A stretch of 64,000 bases of DNA, taken from assembly GCA_010093485.1 (NCBI GenBank), contig MU001515.1, forward strand, positions 577,518 through 641,517, read 5' to 3'. The notes below the pieces were generated by a model, which saw nothing but the letters and a program-made list of their open reading frames with translations, ran no database searches and was not told where the DNA came from. Position numbers and translations under genes: made by a program. Shown in pieces: positions 1 through 11,413 of the stretch (position 1 is the stretch's first letter; the number at the start of each line of letters is the position of its first letter). This stretch comes from Karstenula rhodostoma CBS 690.94. Taxonomy: Eukaryota; Ascomycota; Dothideomycetes; Pleosporales; Didymosphaeriaceae.

Positions 1-303
1 CGAGAGCCATCTCTTGAAGCAGGCATTGTGGCGTGTGTTGTGAGAACCGTGCACCTGCCAGCAGTGCTAATTTACATCGGGGAGTCGTTGAATGCGAATG
101 GGACAAGAGTGAGTATAGTGGGTAGCGTGTGACACCAGCAGCGAGAGTCGAGGCGAACGAAATTCGTCCTTGTCTTCATCGCACCGCTGCCATTCTGCTT
201 ATATAATGATGGCAGACTGGTGATGGCCCCGAATAAGAAAAGCGTAAGTTGTTTAGCAGTATATACGTGAATGAAGTTGAGAAAAGTAGGCCGAGGGGGG
301 TCA

Positions 304-333
304 GGATCAGGAGGCTTTTGGGCTGGGTAACCA
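304..333 (+). repeat. R6 repeat fragment
   Basis: A 30-bp match to the R6 family, also found at 6730, 37611, 42507 (minus) and 58424. The shared core is GATCAGGAGGCTTTTGGGCT followed by GGGTAACC. Only the left end of the family is present here. Confidence 0.5.
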
Positions 334-830
334 TCGATCCTTGGTGGTCGCCGTATTCCTGAGCGGTTGAAGCCATGCCCATGACACGCCTGTTCAACTT
401 GAACAACCAGCTGCTGAATAGAAGGATGATTTTATACTTGAACGCGGGTTTGCAGCTGAGTCTTGATGTCTTGAAAACAAGTCGTGGTGTCACTTTTGAC
501 TAACAACATTGCTTGTCTTTACGGATTGGAACAAATTTTGTGTGAAATCGAGCCAGACATTGCGATACTACGGGCGGCGCCGTTCTGGTGTTCGGTCAAG
601 CGGTTTGTCTGTAGCAAAGGCCTGGATACGAGGTCCAGTGTGGCAACAAACCAACGCATCCACCTGCTTTCCTCGCCGACGACCCGATGCGCAGACACAA
701 TGCGCAGAAGCTGTGAGCGGCAGCCACGATGTCTGCGTGTGGAATTGGGTAAGACGCGTGTCGTGGCGTGTTAGGCAGGATGGATGCAGGTATGGCAGCA
801 GCGCAAATTGGATAACCGAAGCGGGCAGGG

Positions 831-864
831 TTTCTGTAGACGTGGAGTTTCTGTAGACGTGGAG
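831..864 (+). repeat. 17-bp tandem duplication
   Basis: Two exact head-to-tail copies of TTTCTGTAGACGTGGAG. No coding context is supported around it. Confidence 0.8.
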
Positions 865-1500
865 TTTCGACAAGCACGAGATAGTGGCACTGGAGCGGAG
901 TTGTCTACTCCTCAATACACCCTCCGGTGAGGTTCGGGTGGCTAGCGCGCCTTACAGCTACCGATACTGCCCAATGCGGTTGGCGGGGTCGGAGAACGGA
1001 GAAATCCTCGCCCGGGGCTAGCGACGTGTGGGGATCCCGGGTCGTCAAGGCTGGCTGCAACTTCGGTCGATTAACACGTCAAACCTGACATCGCGACATG
1101 ATGTCCGCGGCCTTTTCTTGGTGTGGAGTCTTTCGATGGACGTGTTTGAATGGAACACTGGCTGGTTCCTACGCCACTGGCCAACATACTGCCCCTGCCG
1201 AAGAAGCTGCACCCACGCTTATGGCCCGTCTGATGCCCAACACCACCACCAAATTGTACCACACTCACTCCCCACGACCAACGAAGCGTCCGCTGTCCAC
1301 ACGCCCAACCCTCCTTTTCGGCGGTTTCATGCTCTCGCGGCATTCCCCCAGATGATGCTATCGCTACAGCAGGGCTGGGCTGGGCTGACCAGTCTACCGC
1401 ACCAAGTACCAAGGACTCGTTACAATACAGTCACTAGAGCCTCTCGCAGTGCCCAAAAACAACACACCGCCCCCTCCTTAACAACACAAGCTTCGACTCT

Positions 1501-1995
1501 ATGCCGTGGACTTCGCCTCCAACGTCCCTTCCGAGCGTAGGGCCTACCCGCCGTCTTGCACCTTAACCGCGGCCTCTCGAGACGAAGGCAATTCCTTCAG
1601 CCGAGCCTTCTCTCGGTGCCATCAATCGCCAAAGTCACAACATCGACTCTCCCGGCACATCCAGCCCGCTTTCATCCGCAGCACCGCAGGTTCCCACCAG
1701 TATTATCCAGCTATTTTCTCCAGCACCAGTAGCCCACACCACCGCCCTCCAGTCAGCCAAATGTTACAACAAGCCACTTCTCCCAAGCCAAATCTGCCTC
1801 TGCTTTCTCAGTTCGCAATCGTTGGAGGGGTCGTCCCACACATCACCTGCCTGCGGACAAGCTTGCGGATCAGATAAGATTGTGGGAGATGCTACATTTG
1901 AGGGCACCGATCTCAACGTAGACAGCATGTCACCGACAGCACTCCTCGCGTGTGCAGAGCGCTGTGAATATACCACAGGAGGACCAGTAGCATGA
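1501..1995 (+). CDS. possible small Ser/Pro-rich protein, two exons
   Basis: I do not recognise this gene and the model is tentative. An ATG at 1501 opens 12 codons to a GTAGGG donor; a 45-nt intron (1537-1581) holds CTTAAC and ends CTCGAG; exon 2 (1582-1995) stays open for 137 codons to a TGA, and the phases agree. The protein would be about 149 aa, Ser/Pro/Thr-rich in its first half, with cysteine pairs near the C-terminus (CGQACG and CAERCEYTTGG). The clustered cysteines would suit a secreted or wall-associated protein, but no signal peptide is visible in this model, so upstream exons in the open frames at 1098-1355 may be missing. Two other frames are also open here, which is the main reason for low confidence. 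Confidence 0.28.
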
Positions 1996-2054
1996 GGTCC
2001 TCAGATAAACCCAGCGCGCGCGTCCACCTCGCAGGAAGGCGTATTCATAACGCT

Positions 2055-2227
2055 GGTACGCACACCAACAGCAGTTTACAGAGGTTTCAATCCAATTCTT
2101 CCTCTCTTGGTATAGAATGAACATTACAAGATAACGTGTGTATGACTCTAGTACGCACACCAACAGCAGTTGACAAAGATCTCGATCCGCGTCTTCCTCT
2201 CTTGGTATGGAGCAAATATCACAAGAA
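2055..2227 (+). repeat. diverged tandem duplication, period about 95 bp
   Basis: Two copies (about 2055-2131 and 2150-2227) share GTACGCACACCAACAGCAGT and, about 40 bp on, TCTTCCTCTCTTGGTAT. They differ by scattered substitutions, many of them C/T or G/A. Confidence 0.8.
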
Positions 2228-2744
2228 GAAGATCTACGTATGTTTCTGTCACTGCTGCTGTTTTCTCTCTCTTTGCATACTAACAGTACTAGCCTAATTC
2301 TGAGATTGCTTCGCTCTCTGCAGAGTGAGATCCTTCATGGTTCGGTCCAAATCCATCGCATAGTAGGATGTGTATGGATATACGTGTTCACTTGATGAGA
2401 CGAAGTGGGATTCATGATGAGGTACCTCCGCGCCCAATATCTTTTTTAATCTTTTACTTTTATATTATTAAATTTCTATTCTGGAGGGGGAGGATCCCTG
2501 TGCATATAACGCTTAGGAATGTTGTTGCGGATATGCAACTCAATCGGTGGAATCAATTGGGACAGCCCGGACCCATTAATTTGGGAAACTCTGACGACAG
2601 AACCGCACTGCACGGAGCATCCGCACCTGTCAATCCACAAACCCGCGCGCGCTGTTTGACGTGCGGCAGGGCATGAACGTGGTGGATTGGTGTATAAGAC
2701 AACTTTACCGTGCAACTACGACTTGTGCATTTAGGACTTCGAAC

Positions 2745-3140
2745 ATGGATCAAACGGCATTTAAGTGTGGAAATAAGCCGTTGGACTATAACAACACCTT
2801 TCGTCGAGACGAGTTGCCAAACACAGAACCCGCAATGACTACCTACATACCTTCATTGACGCTTCCCAACTTCGTGTTCGACAGCGGCACGCTGGTCGAC
2901 GAGAAGTCTAAGGCTTCGGACAAGGCGCGCTCAAGGCAACTCGCCCTCCAGGCTTCCCGCATCAGACTGCTCAAGGCCCCGCAAGACCTCCAGGCCCTTG
3001 CTCTCGGTCCCGCCGAGGACCTCGACTTCGTCACTTTTCAAAAAGCCATGAACCGGCGGAACTTGTCTGCGGCATCCGTCCGTACGCTGGCGGCAAGCGA
3101 GTGGCGGGACATGATGGCCCTTCTTGCTCCCATACGATAA
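2745..3140 (+). CDS. hypothetical soluble protein, 131 aa
   Basis: A single-exon frame starting at ATG 2745 (context GAACATGG, a good fungal start). Two more in-frame ATGs lie near 2673 upstream and at 2835; 2745 is preferred because the upstream stretch reads like leader sequence. The product is hydrophilic, with no membrane segment or signal peptide. Its middle (residues about 50-95) is Lys/Arg/Leu-rich and probably helical, and the C-terminal third reads like a short charged helical domain ending in WRDMMALLAPIR. No family is recognised. The next minus-strand frame (3038-3517) overlaps the end but lacks an ATG in frame, so it was not called. Confidence 0.5.
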   Translation: MDQTAFKCGNKPLDYNNTFRRDELPNTEPAMTTYIPSLTLPNFVFDSGTLVDEKSKASDKARSRQLALQASRIRLLKAPQDLQALALGPAEDLDFVTFQKAMNRRNLSAASVRTLAASEWRDMMALLAPIR

Positions 3141-3540
3141 GGTCGGGTTGAGCGCTTGGGGTAGCAGAGAAGTGAGGAGGGAAGGTGAATTAACCTCTCA
3201 ATCGCGTCGAGTCTGCAATGACGCGTTGCCGAGTATCTCGTATACAACCACCGTGGGCCGTCCACACTTCGACTTCCGATGCGGCAGGGGTTTGTGAGTG
3301 ATCGCCTATAAAGACGCTTAGAGCCGCTTTCGTACAACTTGCTTGTCTTTCGTGGTTGACCTGGCGTAGGCGCAGGAATATTGTCTTCTTGTACGCCGAT
3401 CGAGTGGCCGGCATTGCTGCGCTCGTTGGATTCGATTTCGCGCTGATCCGCCGCATCCACCAGCGGCTTCACTCCGCGGGGAACCTCCAGCTGTGACAGC
3501 GGCCCGGCCGACTCCAACGTTCATCGCTCAACACTTCTCT

Positions 3541-4600
3541 CATTTCGTGTCGTGTCCAAACTGCGATCCATAATAGCATTTCACTACCTACATATCTTTC
3601 GCAGAGATCTGGTAGAGAAGATCTACTAAGTTAAAATGGCTACGTTGGATTGAGTCCGATTCTTCTCTGACGCGCGACGATCTCTACATGACTAGAAACG
3701 CCTGGAAAATGCCATTAGCTGTTCAAACTATTGGTAGGCTTCGAATGAGAGCTCTGTAAGCGTTGTCTTCATGCTCATCTAATAATAATTTCTAATACCT
3801 TAAATACCTATGGAACTCCTATAGAACCTAAAAAGAAGGACGCAATCGCGTCGCGCGCGCTAAAGGTCGGCAAGCAGTGGCCCCTGTCTATGAATAGTCG
3901 GATGACGCTCACATGCAGGCATCGTTTCGGACATTACGACGCAGCAAGAAGAAGTATAAGAGCACCCTTACATTGACAGCGAACTACAGCACGATATTAA
4001 AGATGTGGGATGAGTTATGCAGAATTGTGTGGCAGGGTGTATGTAGGTTGTAAGATTGTTAATTGTTGTTCACCAACTTCTAATCTCCTTCCTCCTCAAG
4101 AGCGCGTCTCTGCACTCTAATATTACAGTACTGTAATACATCCTTTTTATCCTAAGGCACGTGAATTTACCTAGCAGCTAATTAGCTAATTCTTTCTTAA
4201 GTGTCTCTGGTTACAATTCCTTAGCAAAGGCAGTAATTTCGTGCCTCCTTAAATACTCTAAGACCTGCCAAGGACTTTTAAGACCGCGTTTCGTCCCTTG
4301 ATCTAGCTAAAGCACAGAATCGCCCTATAGGCATAGAAATATTCGCTTATTACTGTCCTATAGACAATGTATTCGCCGATTCCGGCTGCTGACTCTGCTA
4401 TTTTTCTCGAGGTTCCTCGGCTGGTTGATTTTCCGCAATTTCCTGAAAAACTTATTGGGCAACAAATATCCGCCCTGGGTGTAGTTTCGACTTAATCTTT
4501 GGAGGACTTAGATACACAAGAGATCGCCAGTAAGGTCACTACAGTTTCTGGGACAGTCTATTTGGCGGTTTCAGACATGTTTTACACGCTACGAGACAAA
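3541..4600. other. AT-rich intergenic stretch, no gene seen
   Basis: Rich in TAA/TAG in all frames, with no ORF above about 60 codons and short AT-rich runs. It may be an old decayed repeat, but no recognisable transposon sequence remains. Confidence 0.6.
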
Positions 4601-4632
4601 CGTGATCACAGGCGCAGGACAAGCAATACCCC

Positions 4633-4646
4633 ACCTCTATAAAAAG
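4633..4646 (+). promoter_or_regulatory. TATA-like element of the 4768 gene
   Basis: CTATAAAAAG lies about 130 bp before the ATG at 4768 and is followed by a C/T-rich leader rich in CCAC and CTCC, typical of fungal 5' untranslated regions. Confidence 0.45.
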
Positions 4647-4767
4647 TACGTACGCCCTGCATTCCACTCTCTAACGCAACACCTCCGTCTCCACCTCAGG
4701 CTATCCATACTACCTGATACCTTCTACATCCAAATCCAAATCCCAACCCCTCATTCCACCTCGAAAC

Positions 4768-5112
4768 ATGGACAAAATTCCAACGTACCTGGGCTTCCGT
4801 ATTCGCAACCTATTGATACTTATCGGACTTCACTTCTTCAGCATTTGGCTGATAGCACTGTTCATCTTACTCAGCCTCGCCCGCGATATGGGAGACATAT
4901 ACTGCGCCGGCTTCGTCTTCACCACCTTCATCTCCGCCTTGTTCAAAATCTTTCTTCTCGGCTCCTTCTGGTCCTCCATCTACTTCTTGCAAATCTCCAA
5001 GAAACGCCTCGCTGAGTTATTGGATGAGGGACGCCTCACGTGGGTTGGCAACGCGGAGGACACGGCACGCTTTTGTCATCAACTGCGCGAGTTCGATCCT
5101 CACTTTATCTGA
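4768..5112 (+). CDS. small integral membrane protein, 114 aa
   Basis: ATG at 4768 sits in CGAAACATGG after a pyrimidine-rich leader with a TATA-like box. The 114-aa product has two hydrophobic segments: about residues 14-36 (NLLILIGLHFFSIWLIALFI) and 46-72 (a Phe-rich stretch from CAGFVFTTFI to FWSSIYFLQI). A basic/acidic cytosolic-looking tail follows (ISKKRLAELLDEG) with a Cys/His pair near the end. This is a typical lineage-restricted fungal membrane protein with no assignable function. The other two plus frames are also partly open, but only this one has a good start, sensible topology and an unbroken frame to a stop. Confidence 0.6.
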   Translation: MDKIPTYLGFRIRNLLILIGLHFFSIWLIALFILLSLARDMGDIYCAGFVFTTFISALFKIFLLGSFWSSIYFLQISKKRLAELLDEGRLTWVGNAEDTARFCHQLREFDPHFI

Positions 5113-5629
5113 GAGATATCTACGCTGCGCTCACTCTTCGACTTCGCGTGGGGAAATCTTGGTTACTAACGCTGTGACTGTGGTGCGTCGCTCTATACTC
5201 GCCTATTTCACGAGCATCATAAACTGGTTTTCCTTTTCAATGGTGTTAGAAGGGGTTTCTTTTTGGTTATTTGTGTTTTTCGGATTGATAGGGACGTCCC
5301 ACCAGTTATATAGATGTGGGTGGCAGATCTCTGGCGGCTTTTGTGTCCGCGTGGTTGACGCCGCAAGTTAATTTGTTTTTACGAAAGTCACACGGTTGCA
5401 CAGTCATATGCGAGAAGTGTATGGACCTAGCGAGATCTGAGTTTACGGTGTTGCGTTCTCTGTTGCGCTCTCTTGAGTATGGATAATTGTACTTGTCTTA
5501 TCTGCTATAACCTTAGTGGGTGGCCGACTTCCGTCCAATCTATTTGAATTTCGATACTGACTGTTCTATGGGTGAATGTGATGTGGCTTGCCATATCTAC
5601 GATAATGTATGTAAAAGAGATACTGGTCC

Positions 5630-5708
5630 AATTCACCACTATTTTATGCACTAACCGAATGTGGTTAAAACCTCCGCGGTTAAAAAGGGTGTCCCTACCA
5701 CTCCATAT
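5630..5708 (+). repeat. R4 repeat, copy 1
   Basis: About 79 bp matching 20464-20546. Shared blocks are AATGTGGTT, AAACCTCCGCGGT and CCCTACCACTCCA. The AACC..CCGCGG..GGTT core is nearly palindromic. This copy reads TTAAAACC where the other reads TTGAAACC, a RIP-type G-to-A change. Confidence 0.75.
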
Positions 5709-6693
5709 CGTTTATTCCACTCTTTAGTAAACGTCTTATAATCTGCAAGGGCGTGTTTACCAGATTACGAGCTATGTTGCAAGTGCGATACTTGTTGTAA
5801 GTGCGATATTTGTGGGCGTGGATACTATACGCCGCTAAAGTTGAACGTAAGCTGCGAACCCAAACTATTACCGAACAATAGTAAGGAGCAAAGCACCTGG
5901 AAATCCTCACGCAATGCATTCTACATGCTTGCCAGCTAGGCAAAAGTCGCGATAGCGAGATCATCGGTATAGCTGCCTGTGGGGTTCGGGCGATAATCCT
6001 GCACATTGTTCTAATATAATGTATCGCGTCAAGCGACTCCCTACTCCGACGCTCCGAGACTCGCAGATCCGTACATATAGCGGAAAGTAATCTCCAAATC
6101 CGAGACGTAATCGCCAAATCCGAGACGTAATCCGCCACATCCAGGATACGTAGATTGGTGTACGCGCAGCGAGCGGAAAGACAGGAAGCTACTAACCATG
6201 GAGCACTGAGACATAGCCTTTAAGGATTAGACTGCCAAAGGGCCGTTACGAGGTAATGGAAAGTCCTCGTACAAATGCCCCAAGATGTGCAGCGACAGCA
6301 TTCCGTGTTGTAAGCTGGAACCACTCAAGGGTTGTACTATTGGTGTCATCCTGTCGCGAATCCAGACCGAAACCTTCTGATCCCGATCATGAATAGCCAG
6401 AAGCAGCCTGGGTATTACTTTGGCTGTGACTAGCAGCATAAAAGGGAGCGTATGGAACCTGGCTTGAGGTTGGTTTGTGGGTGCGCAGAATATGATTGAG
6501 ATGGCTTGGAAACCTGTCCACTGGTATTGCATTTTGTGTATTAACTCGGAGGTATTTCCTTGCCATTCGAAGGAGTCGTGCTGGAGATAGCGTTCACTTC
6601 TCTCTTTTCCTTTGAGTATCTCAGCGTGGCACTCGTTCCTGAGAAGATTGGTGGAACAGTCTTGTGTGTGTACCTTGCCAGCGAGAAAGCTCA

Positions 6694-6724
6694 ATTACCG
6701 CGGCTTGCAAAAGTGCGCGAAGTA
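6694..6724 (+). repeat. R1 fragment
   Basis: About 31 bp matching the 3' half of the R1 short element (CCGCGGCTTGCAAAAG then TGCGCGAAGTA), including its GCTT-GCAA-AAG hairpin. It abuts an R6 copy six bases downstream. No target duplication is visible. Confidence 0.6.
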
Positions 6725-6729
6725 CTACA

Positions 6730-6830
6730 GGATCAGGAGGTTGTTAGACTGGGCAACTCGAGGGGCCGGCTCTGTAGAGGAGCGGCGCGTTGCTTGAAGT
6801 TTAAGTGACGATTGCGACAGCGCGTCTTCT
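6730..6830 (+). repeat. R6 repeat, long copy
   Basis: About 100 bp aligned with 37611-37708; shared blocks are GGATCAGGAGG, TGTAGAGGAGCGGCGCGTTG, GTGACGAT and GCGCGTCTTC. Most differences between the two copies are transitions. Confidence 0.8.
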
Positions 6831-9800
6831 CGTGAGAGTTATACCGAATAGTGACTAGATGCTCGCGATGAAGCGAAGTATTACATTTAAGAAAGCCGTA
6901 ATACATCTCAGACAGGCCGCTGTTTATCTGCAAAATTAACGAATCCAGGCGGTTGTAACAATAGAAGACAAGCCTAAACACTTACTAATTTCGCATTGCT
7001 AGCAGCGATAAGGGCATTTGTATAGCTCTATTTAGGACAGCTAGGAGCTCGGTAAGGGTTTTAGCTCCCTACAGACTACGCCGCTACCTGAGCATTTTGG
7101 AAGGCAAATTATCTGCGATACTATGTACTGTTGTTTAATCATCTCCACAGTTTCCTGCGCCCCAAGTCGCAGTACTTGGGCGCTTATCGGCTTTCGATTC
7201 CTCAATAGCATGGCTATGACTTTGAAACCCGCCGTCTTCCGTCCTCTAGCTATCCTAGTACAGTGTCCCATCGCTTCATCCCTCGGATTCTACGTGGCGG
7301 TTGTGTATGGCTACTTCGGTATCGTCTTCACGACCAATACCAATCTACCATGACGTCTATTAAACGAGTCAGTCCTGAACCTTTCTTGTCTTAGGGTGCT
7401 TGAGCTCTGCTGGTCTTGCTTTCAGGCTTGTCTGTGCCTATATCTTCTTCTAATATTATGTTATTCAACAGTACTCTGTTTCACGTCGATGTAGGTAGAC
7501 GAGTTGACTCCCAAGTATGAGGCTGAGGGATAGTGGCGGCAGCGGTATCTATGAAGATAAGTGCAGCGAGTCGTATCACGCGTCAAGAGGGATGGTTCTT
7601 GATGATTGCAGGCTTTTGCGGCGGAGATAATGCAGGACTGATACAACCAGAAGAGTGCGCAAGGCTAAATCCAGCCTAAACGAGATAATTAGGGTCAAGC
7701 GACGGTAGAAAAGAGTGCATCTTCCAAAACATTGACGAGACGTCTTGCATCCTCGCAGCAGGGATATGGTTCTATTTTCGGACTAGGACTTTGAGATGCC
7801 CAGGCGACTGGCGATGGACCAATGTTAATGGTAATAGGCGGAAGGCAAGTGCGATCAGGTACTACTTGGTGATGAATACGATGAGAATGATCATAATCAT
7901 CCGATGCCTTGGACGTGGTCGAGCCCGTGTCTCTGAATTTGCGCAATCATCAGCCAGGTCAACAAACATTGGAAATTCCATTTCAGCGCTTAGGATCCAG
8001 CCGCGATCTATCCAGCACGTCGATGAAGCACCGGGCGGGTGGTGAGGGCATCCGTACTGCAAGTGGGTGTGTTATCAACAGAACCCCGTCCGTTATCCGC
8101 AACAGGCTCGTTTCAAGTATGTCCTGCAAGCTCAAACGTAGTGCTTATGTGGAGTTGAATCGCGGTATTGGCGTGCAGAAGTCAAAGACCGGAACAGTCC
8201 CATGGCGTGCCGGACGATAGCCTTCAGCAACACAGAGCACCTTCGTGCAGTCTTACACCCCACCAAGCGCGTGTGCAGGAGGATGGTAAGCGGGGTAGGC
8301 TTAAAGATGAATCGTTTGGAACGGCGGGGACGCCACGCACTTGCGGCGTGGACTGTGGAGGGCGTCGTGCGCTATAGAGGGAGGCGCGCATTGTGGGGGG
8401 ATTGCTGGTTGCTGAAGATATCGCGTTGTAGGCGGGTGTAGTCGGTGGTTGTGGGTGCGTGGCCGCCAAGGCCCCTAGTAGACCGCTAGTCCATGTCAAG
8501 AAAGTGCCGAGGTTCGGCCAACTCCCCCACCTGGTGACATATCCTACATTGTCGCGGTGGTAACTCGCCGTAATACCACACGCGCTTCTGCTATAGAAGG
8601 TAGCACTGTAAACATATCGAAGTAGCATTATGAAGGCGGGACACGGTGCTCGTGGCCCGACTCGCGCCATCAGGCAGATGCGCTGGGTTGTATGGGAGCT
8701 CTTTTTCACGCAAATCACTCTGGCACGGGTTATGCAGATGTAGCGGATTGGCATTCAGCGATCCCTTCCAACCACATAACTTGCGCACTTGTATCGCGAG
8801 CTCTGAGGGTATTGTACATGACAGCATCTCACGACAGCATCTAGCTGCGGTGTTGCTGGCTCAGCCCCTGGCCTCGCCGTTCAGTTTATCATTCTCGTTG
8901 GTCACGCCCTGCACGATGTCTTCGATCTGCGTGCTCAGTGACGGCGGCGGATAGCCCACGCGGACAGACCGGCGGAAGCGCAGAGCTATGCATGGCCGTG
9001 ATTAGCAACAATCGTGTTCAAGGCGCGAGCCGTCTTGCCTGGTTGCTGCGCAGCCTCGTGGGAAGCTTCCACGCTCGTCGACCGCGCGTTGCCGGCCTGG
9101 AGACGCGATGAGCCTGGGGATTGGGGAGGTGCGACGACGCGGTAGGTCAAGCCTTCAGACAGGCATCGAGGGGGGATGTCGTGCAGTTGATACTGCATGG
9201 TGTCATCACGCGATTTGCGAAATAACACAGGCTTATACGACGACATTCAAATATCAGACGCGAACACCAGTACCGAGGAAGTGTCAGAGAGTATAGCAGG
9301 ATAGCAGGTAAAGGGTGCTCGGGTAGGTTCAAGGGTCGTACTCGGGATCTCAATTCCAACCTTTTCAGAGTAGATCCAAACCCTCGAGCCGATACGCAAC
9401 GTCGACTTGTCCATCGTCAGACGGCGGTCTGGACAAAATGAGCTCACGCCGCTTTTTCCCGACCCGGCTATGCAGGCAGGCTTGCAAATCCAGTATGTGT
9501 TCGCGATGCAGGATTCCGTGGATGCGCTGCTGCGGGACCTACACGCCCTAGCGGTGTCACGACGGGAACATACAGACAAGGCCAGCCGGTGCCACACCTC
9601 TCTTCCCTCCCACTATTGTTTCTCTAGCGACCTGCAAACCATACCGCACGAAGGTTATTTTACAGCCATCAAACTGTCGGCCCCTATCATTTCAACTCGA
9701 TCCGGATCACGAGGTTAGACTATTAGCTGCACTTTGGTAGTGCTCGTTGCACAACCTTGACAGCGTTTGCAGCCTGCTGCAGCCTCGCGCTGGAAATGAC

Positions 9801-11228
9801 CGCGCGACCTCGATGGAGAAGGCGACAGGGAGGCTCAGCGCTCATCGCCCGAGCTACAGCGGATACGATGGCCTCAGCTGTTAAAATAGACAACTGCTGT
9901 GAGAGCGAGTTGCTGCACCCTGGCGGAGATGGCTACAGCAGCGATATTAGCCAGCAGCACGAGGAGGACGCGTGGATGAATGACGCCAGGGGCGTTTGCA
10001 GCAGCGGGGTGGGATGGAAAGACCAGCGGAGCAAAGCGGAAACCTCCGTCATGATCGTGGATAGCAGCCCAGCTCGCGGGTACATGGATGGGTTGCGATG
10101 GCCCCAGTTGAGTTGTTCGTTGCGGGGCATTTCGCACGGTCGTTGGGCGTAGCCAACGCAGACAGGATTAGTAGTAGCTTTCTTTCTCTTGTGTTGCTTC
10201 TTGCGATCTAGCCACGAAATGCTGATGTTTTGCATAAACCGGAAGCTCCAATACTGAGGAGAAAGGGTGGTCTCGTCCTCAAGCGAACAAATGCCCCAGA
10301 TTTCTTGCTGCGGCGTGGCGATTGGATGCAGCGACTGCTTTGATCGTGGTGCAGCAACACCGCGACCTAAATATGTCATCGCCGCTGTGTGCACTCGGTC
10401 AGGCAAGCTCAAGTATGCGGCGGCGCGCCTCGAAGCCTTTTGTATTTGGATTCTTGTTAGATTCCGGCGGGTTGGACAGATGACCGGTGCTCATACCACA
10501 GTATTCAGAGTGGCTTAACACGACGTTAGCCGGCGGAAAGGCAGACGAAAAGGCTGAGCTAGACGCGGTAAAAGGCGACGAAATCGACGATGAGAGGACA
10601 GTGGCTGCGGTCAACGAGGGCGTGCCGACGAAGCTATCCAAGGCGAGCGCAAGGGCGATGACTATGAGGCATGCAAGATGTTAACGGCACTACCACGTTA
10701 GCTCGCGTTTGAGTTGATAACTAAGGATGTGAATGTTTGGATCTCTGTCTGCGCAAGATTTCCAACCAGCCTTGGGTTCTGTCACTTCCTACAAGGGTGT
10801 CGCAACGTCTTGCTTGGGGATGTTAGTACCCGTTCGCGCTGGCTCTTCCACTGCAACCTACGCCTCAGCATCTCTTTAGAAACTACGAGGGGTTGTTCTT
10901 GTGCCTGTGAGACTTCCTCGATCAGTTTCTGTGATTGCTCGATGCCGGCAGAAATTGGATTCCTTGACGGTTTCCAGTTCGGGAGGGTCGCGCGATCAGA
11001 GCGACTTGGAGAATTGTTGATGGTAGACTGACGGAGCTTGCGGTTAAAGGCGGAGAAGGAAGAGAACTAGGGTTAGAGCTGTTGGTTGCCGCGATTGTAA
11101 AAACCCCACACTCACATATCTGTAACTGCGATGACAACGCCACCAGGCACAGTGATGCCACGGAAAGAGGCAAGAGCAGCCATGTTCGAATGCCAGTACT
11201 TCTATCAGGGGATGTTTGGGAGGGCGGA
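6831..11228. other. no confident gene; several short open frames
   Basis: Frames of 60-176 codons occur on both strands, for example a minus ATG frame at 8224-8754. None shows matching splice phases or a recognisable domain, and opposing frames are equally open. The best candidate, 9933-10660 minus, is listed separately. Confidence 0.4.
9933..10660 (-). pseudogene. possible decayed secreted-protein gene
   Basis: On the minus strand, from about 10660, a frame reads through a strongly hydrophobic stretch (LACLIVIALALALDSF) followed by a Ser/Thr/Ala-rich segment, which resembles a signal peptide plus low-complexity linker, and ends at 10399. One nucleotide out of phase, a second frame stays open for 159 codons from 10412 to 9933. 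The hydrophobic start has no in-frame ATG (a TAA precedes it), so either an upstream exon is missed or the gene has lost its start and gained a frameshift. No family is recognised, and random open frames cannot be excluded. Confidence 0.2.
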
Positions 11229-11413
11229 AGACTATAGTAGGACATGTGGGGATCCCGGAGCCGTGGAAGACAATAGGGAGGCGCCCGTGGGTGCCCGTAG
11301 GCGCCCGCGAGGAGGAGGGAGTGTTAGGGTGATCGGTGGGGTGAGTCACGTGTGACCGTGGCTCTGGGATTATCGTCGCCTCAACCATCCGAACACTCAA
11401 GACTATAGTAGGA
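11229..11413 (-). mobile_element. R7 short retroposon-like element, longest copy
   Basis: A 157-bp GC-rich element (11243-11399) flanked on both sides by the same 14 bp, AGACTATAGTAGGA (11229-11242 and 11400-11413). In sense orientation (minus strand) its constant 3' end is GGATCCCCACATG. At least five other copies in the window share that end but stop at different points inward. There are no terminal inverted repeats, no LTR pair and no ORF. Constant 3' end, variable 5' end and 8-14 bp target duplications fit target-primed retroposition by a helper encoded elsewhere. Confidence 0.75.

Noticed and set aside
3038..3517. A 159-codon minus-strand frame
   Set aside because: Begins at TTG directly after a TGA with no upstream ATG; overlaps the better 2745-3140 gene.
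11243..11399. R7 as a solo LTR
   Set aside because: Flanking repeats are 9-14 bp rather than 4-6 bp, lengths vary at one end only, and there is no TG...CA pair.
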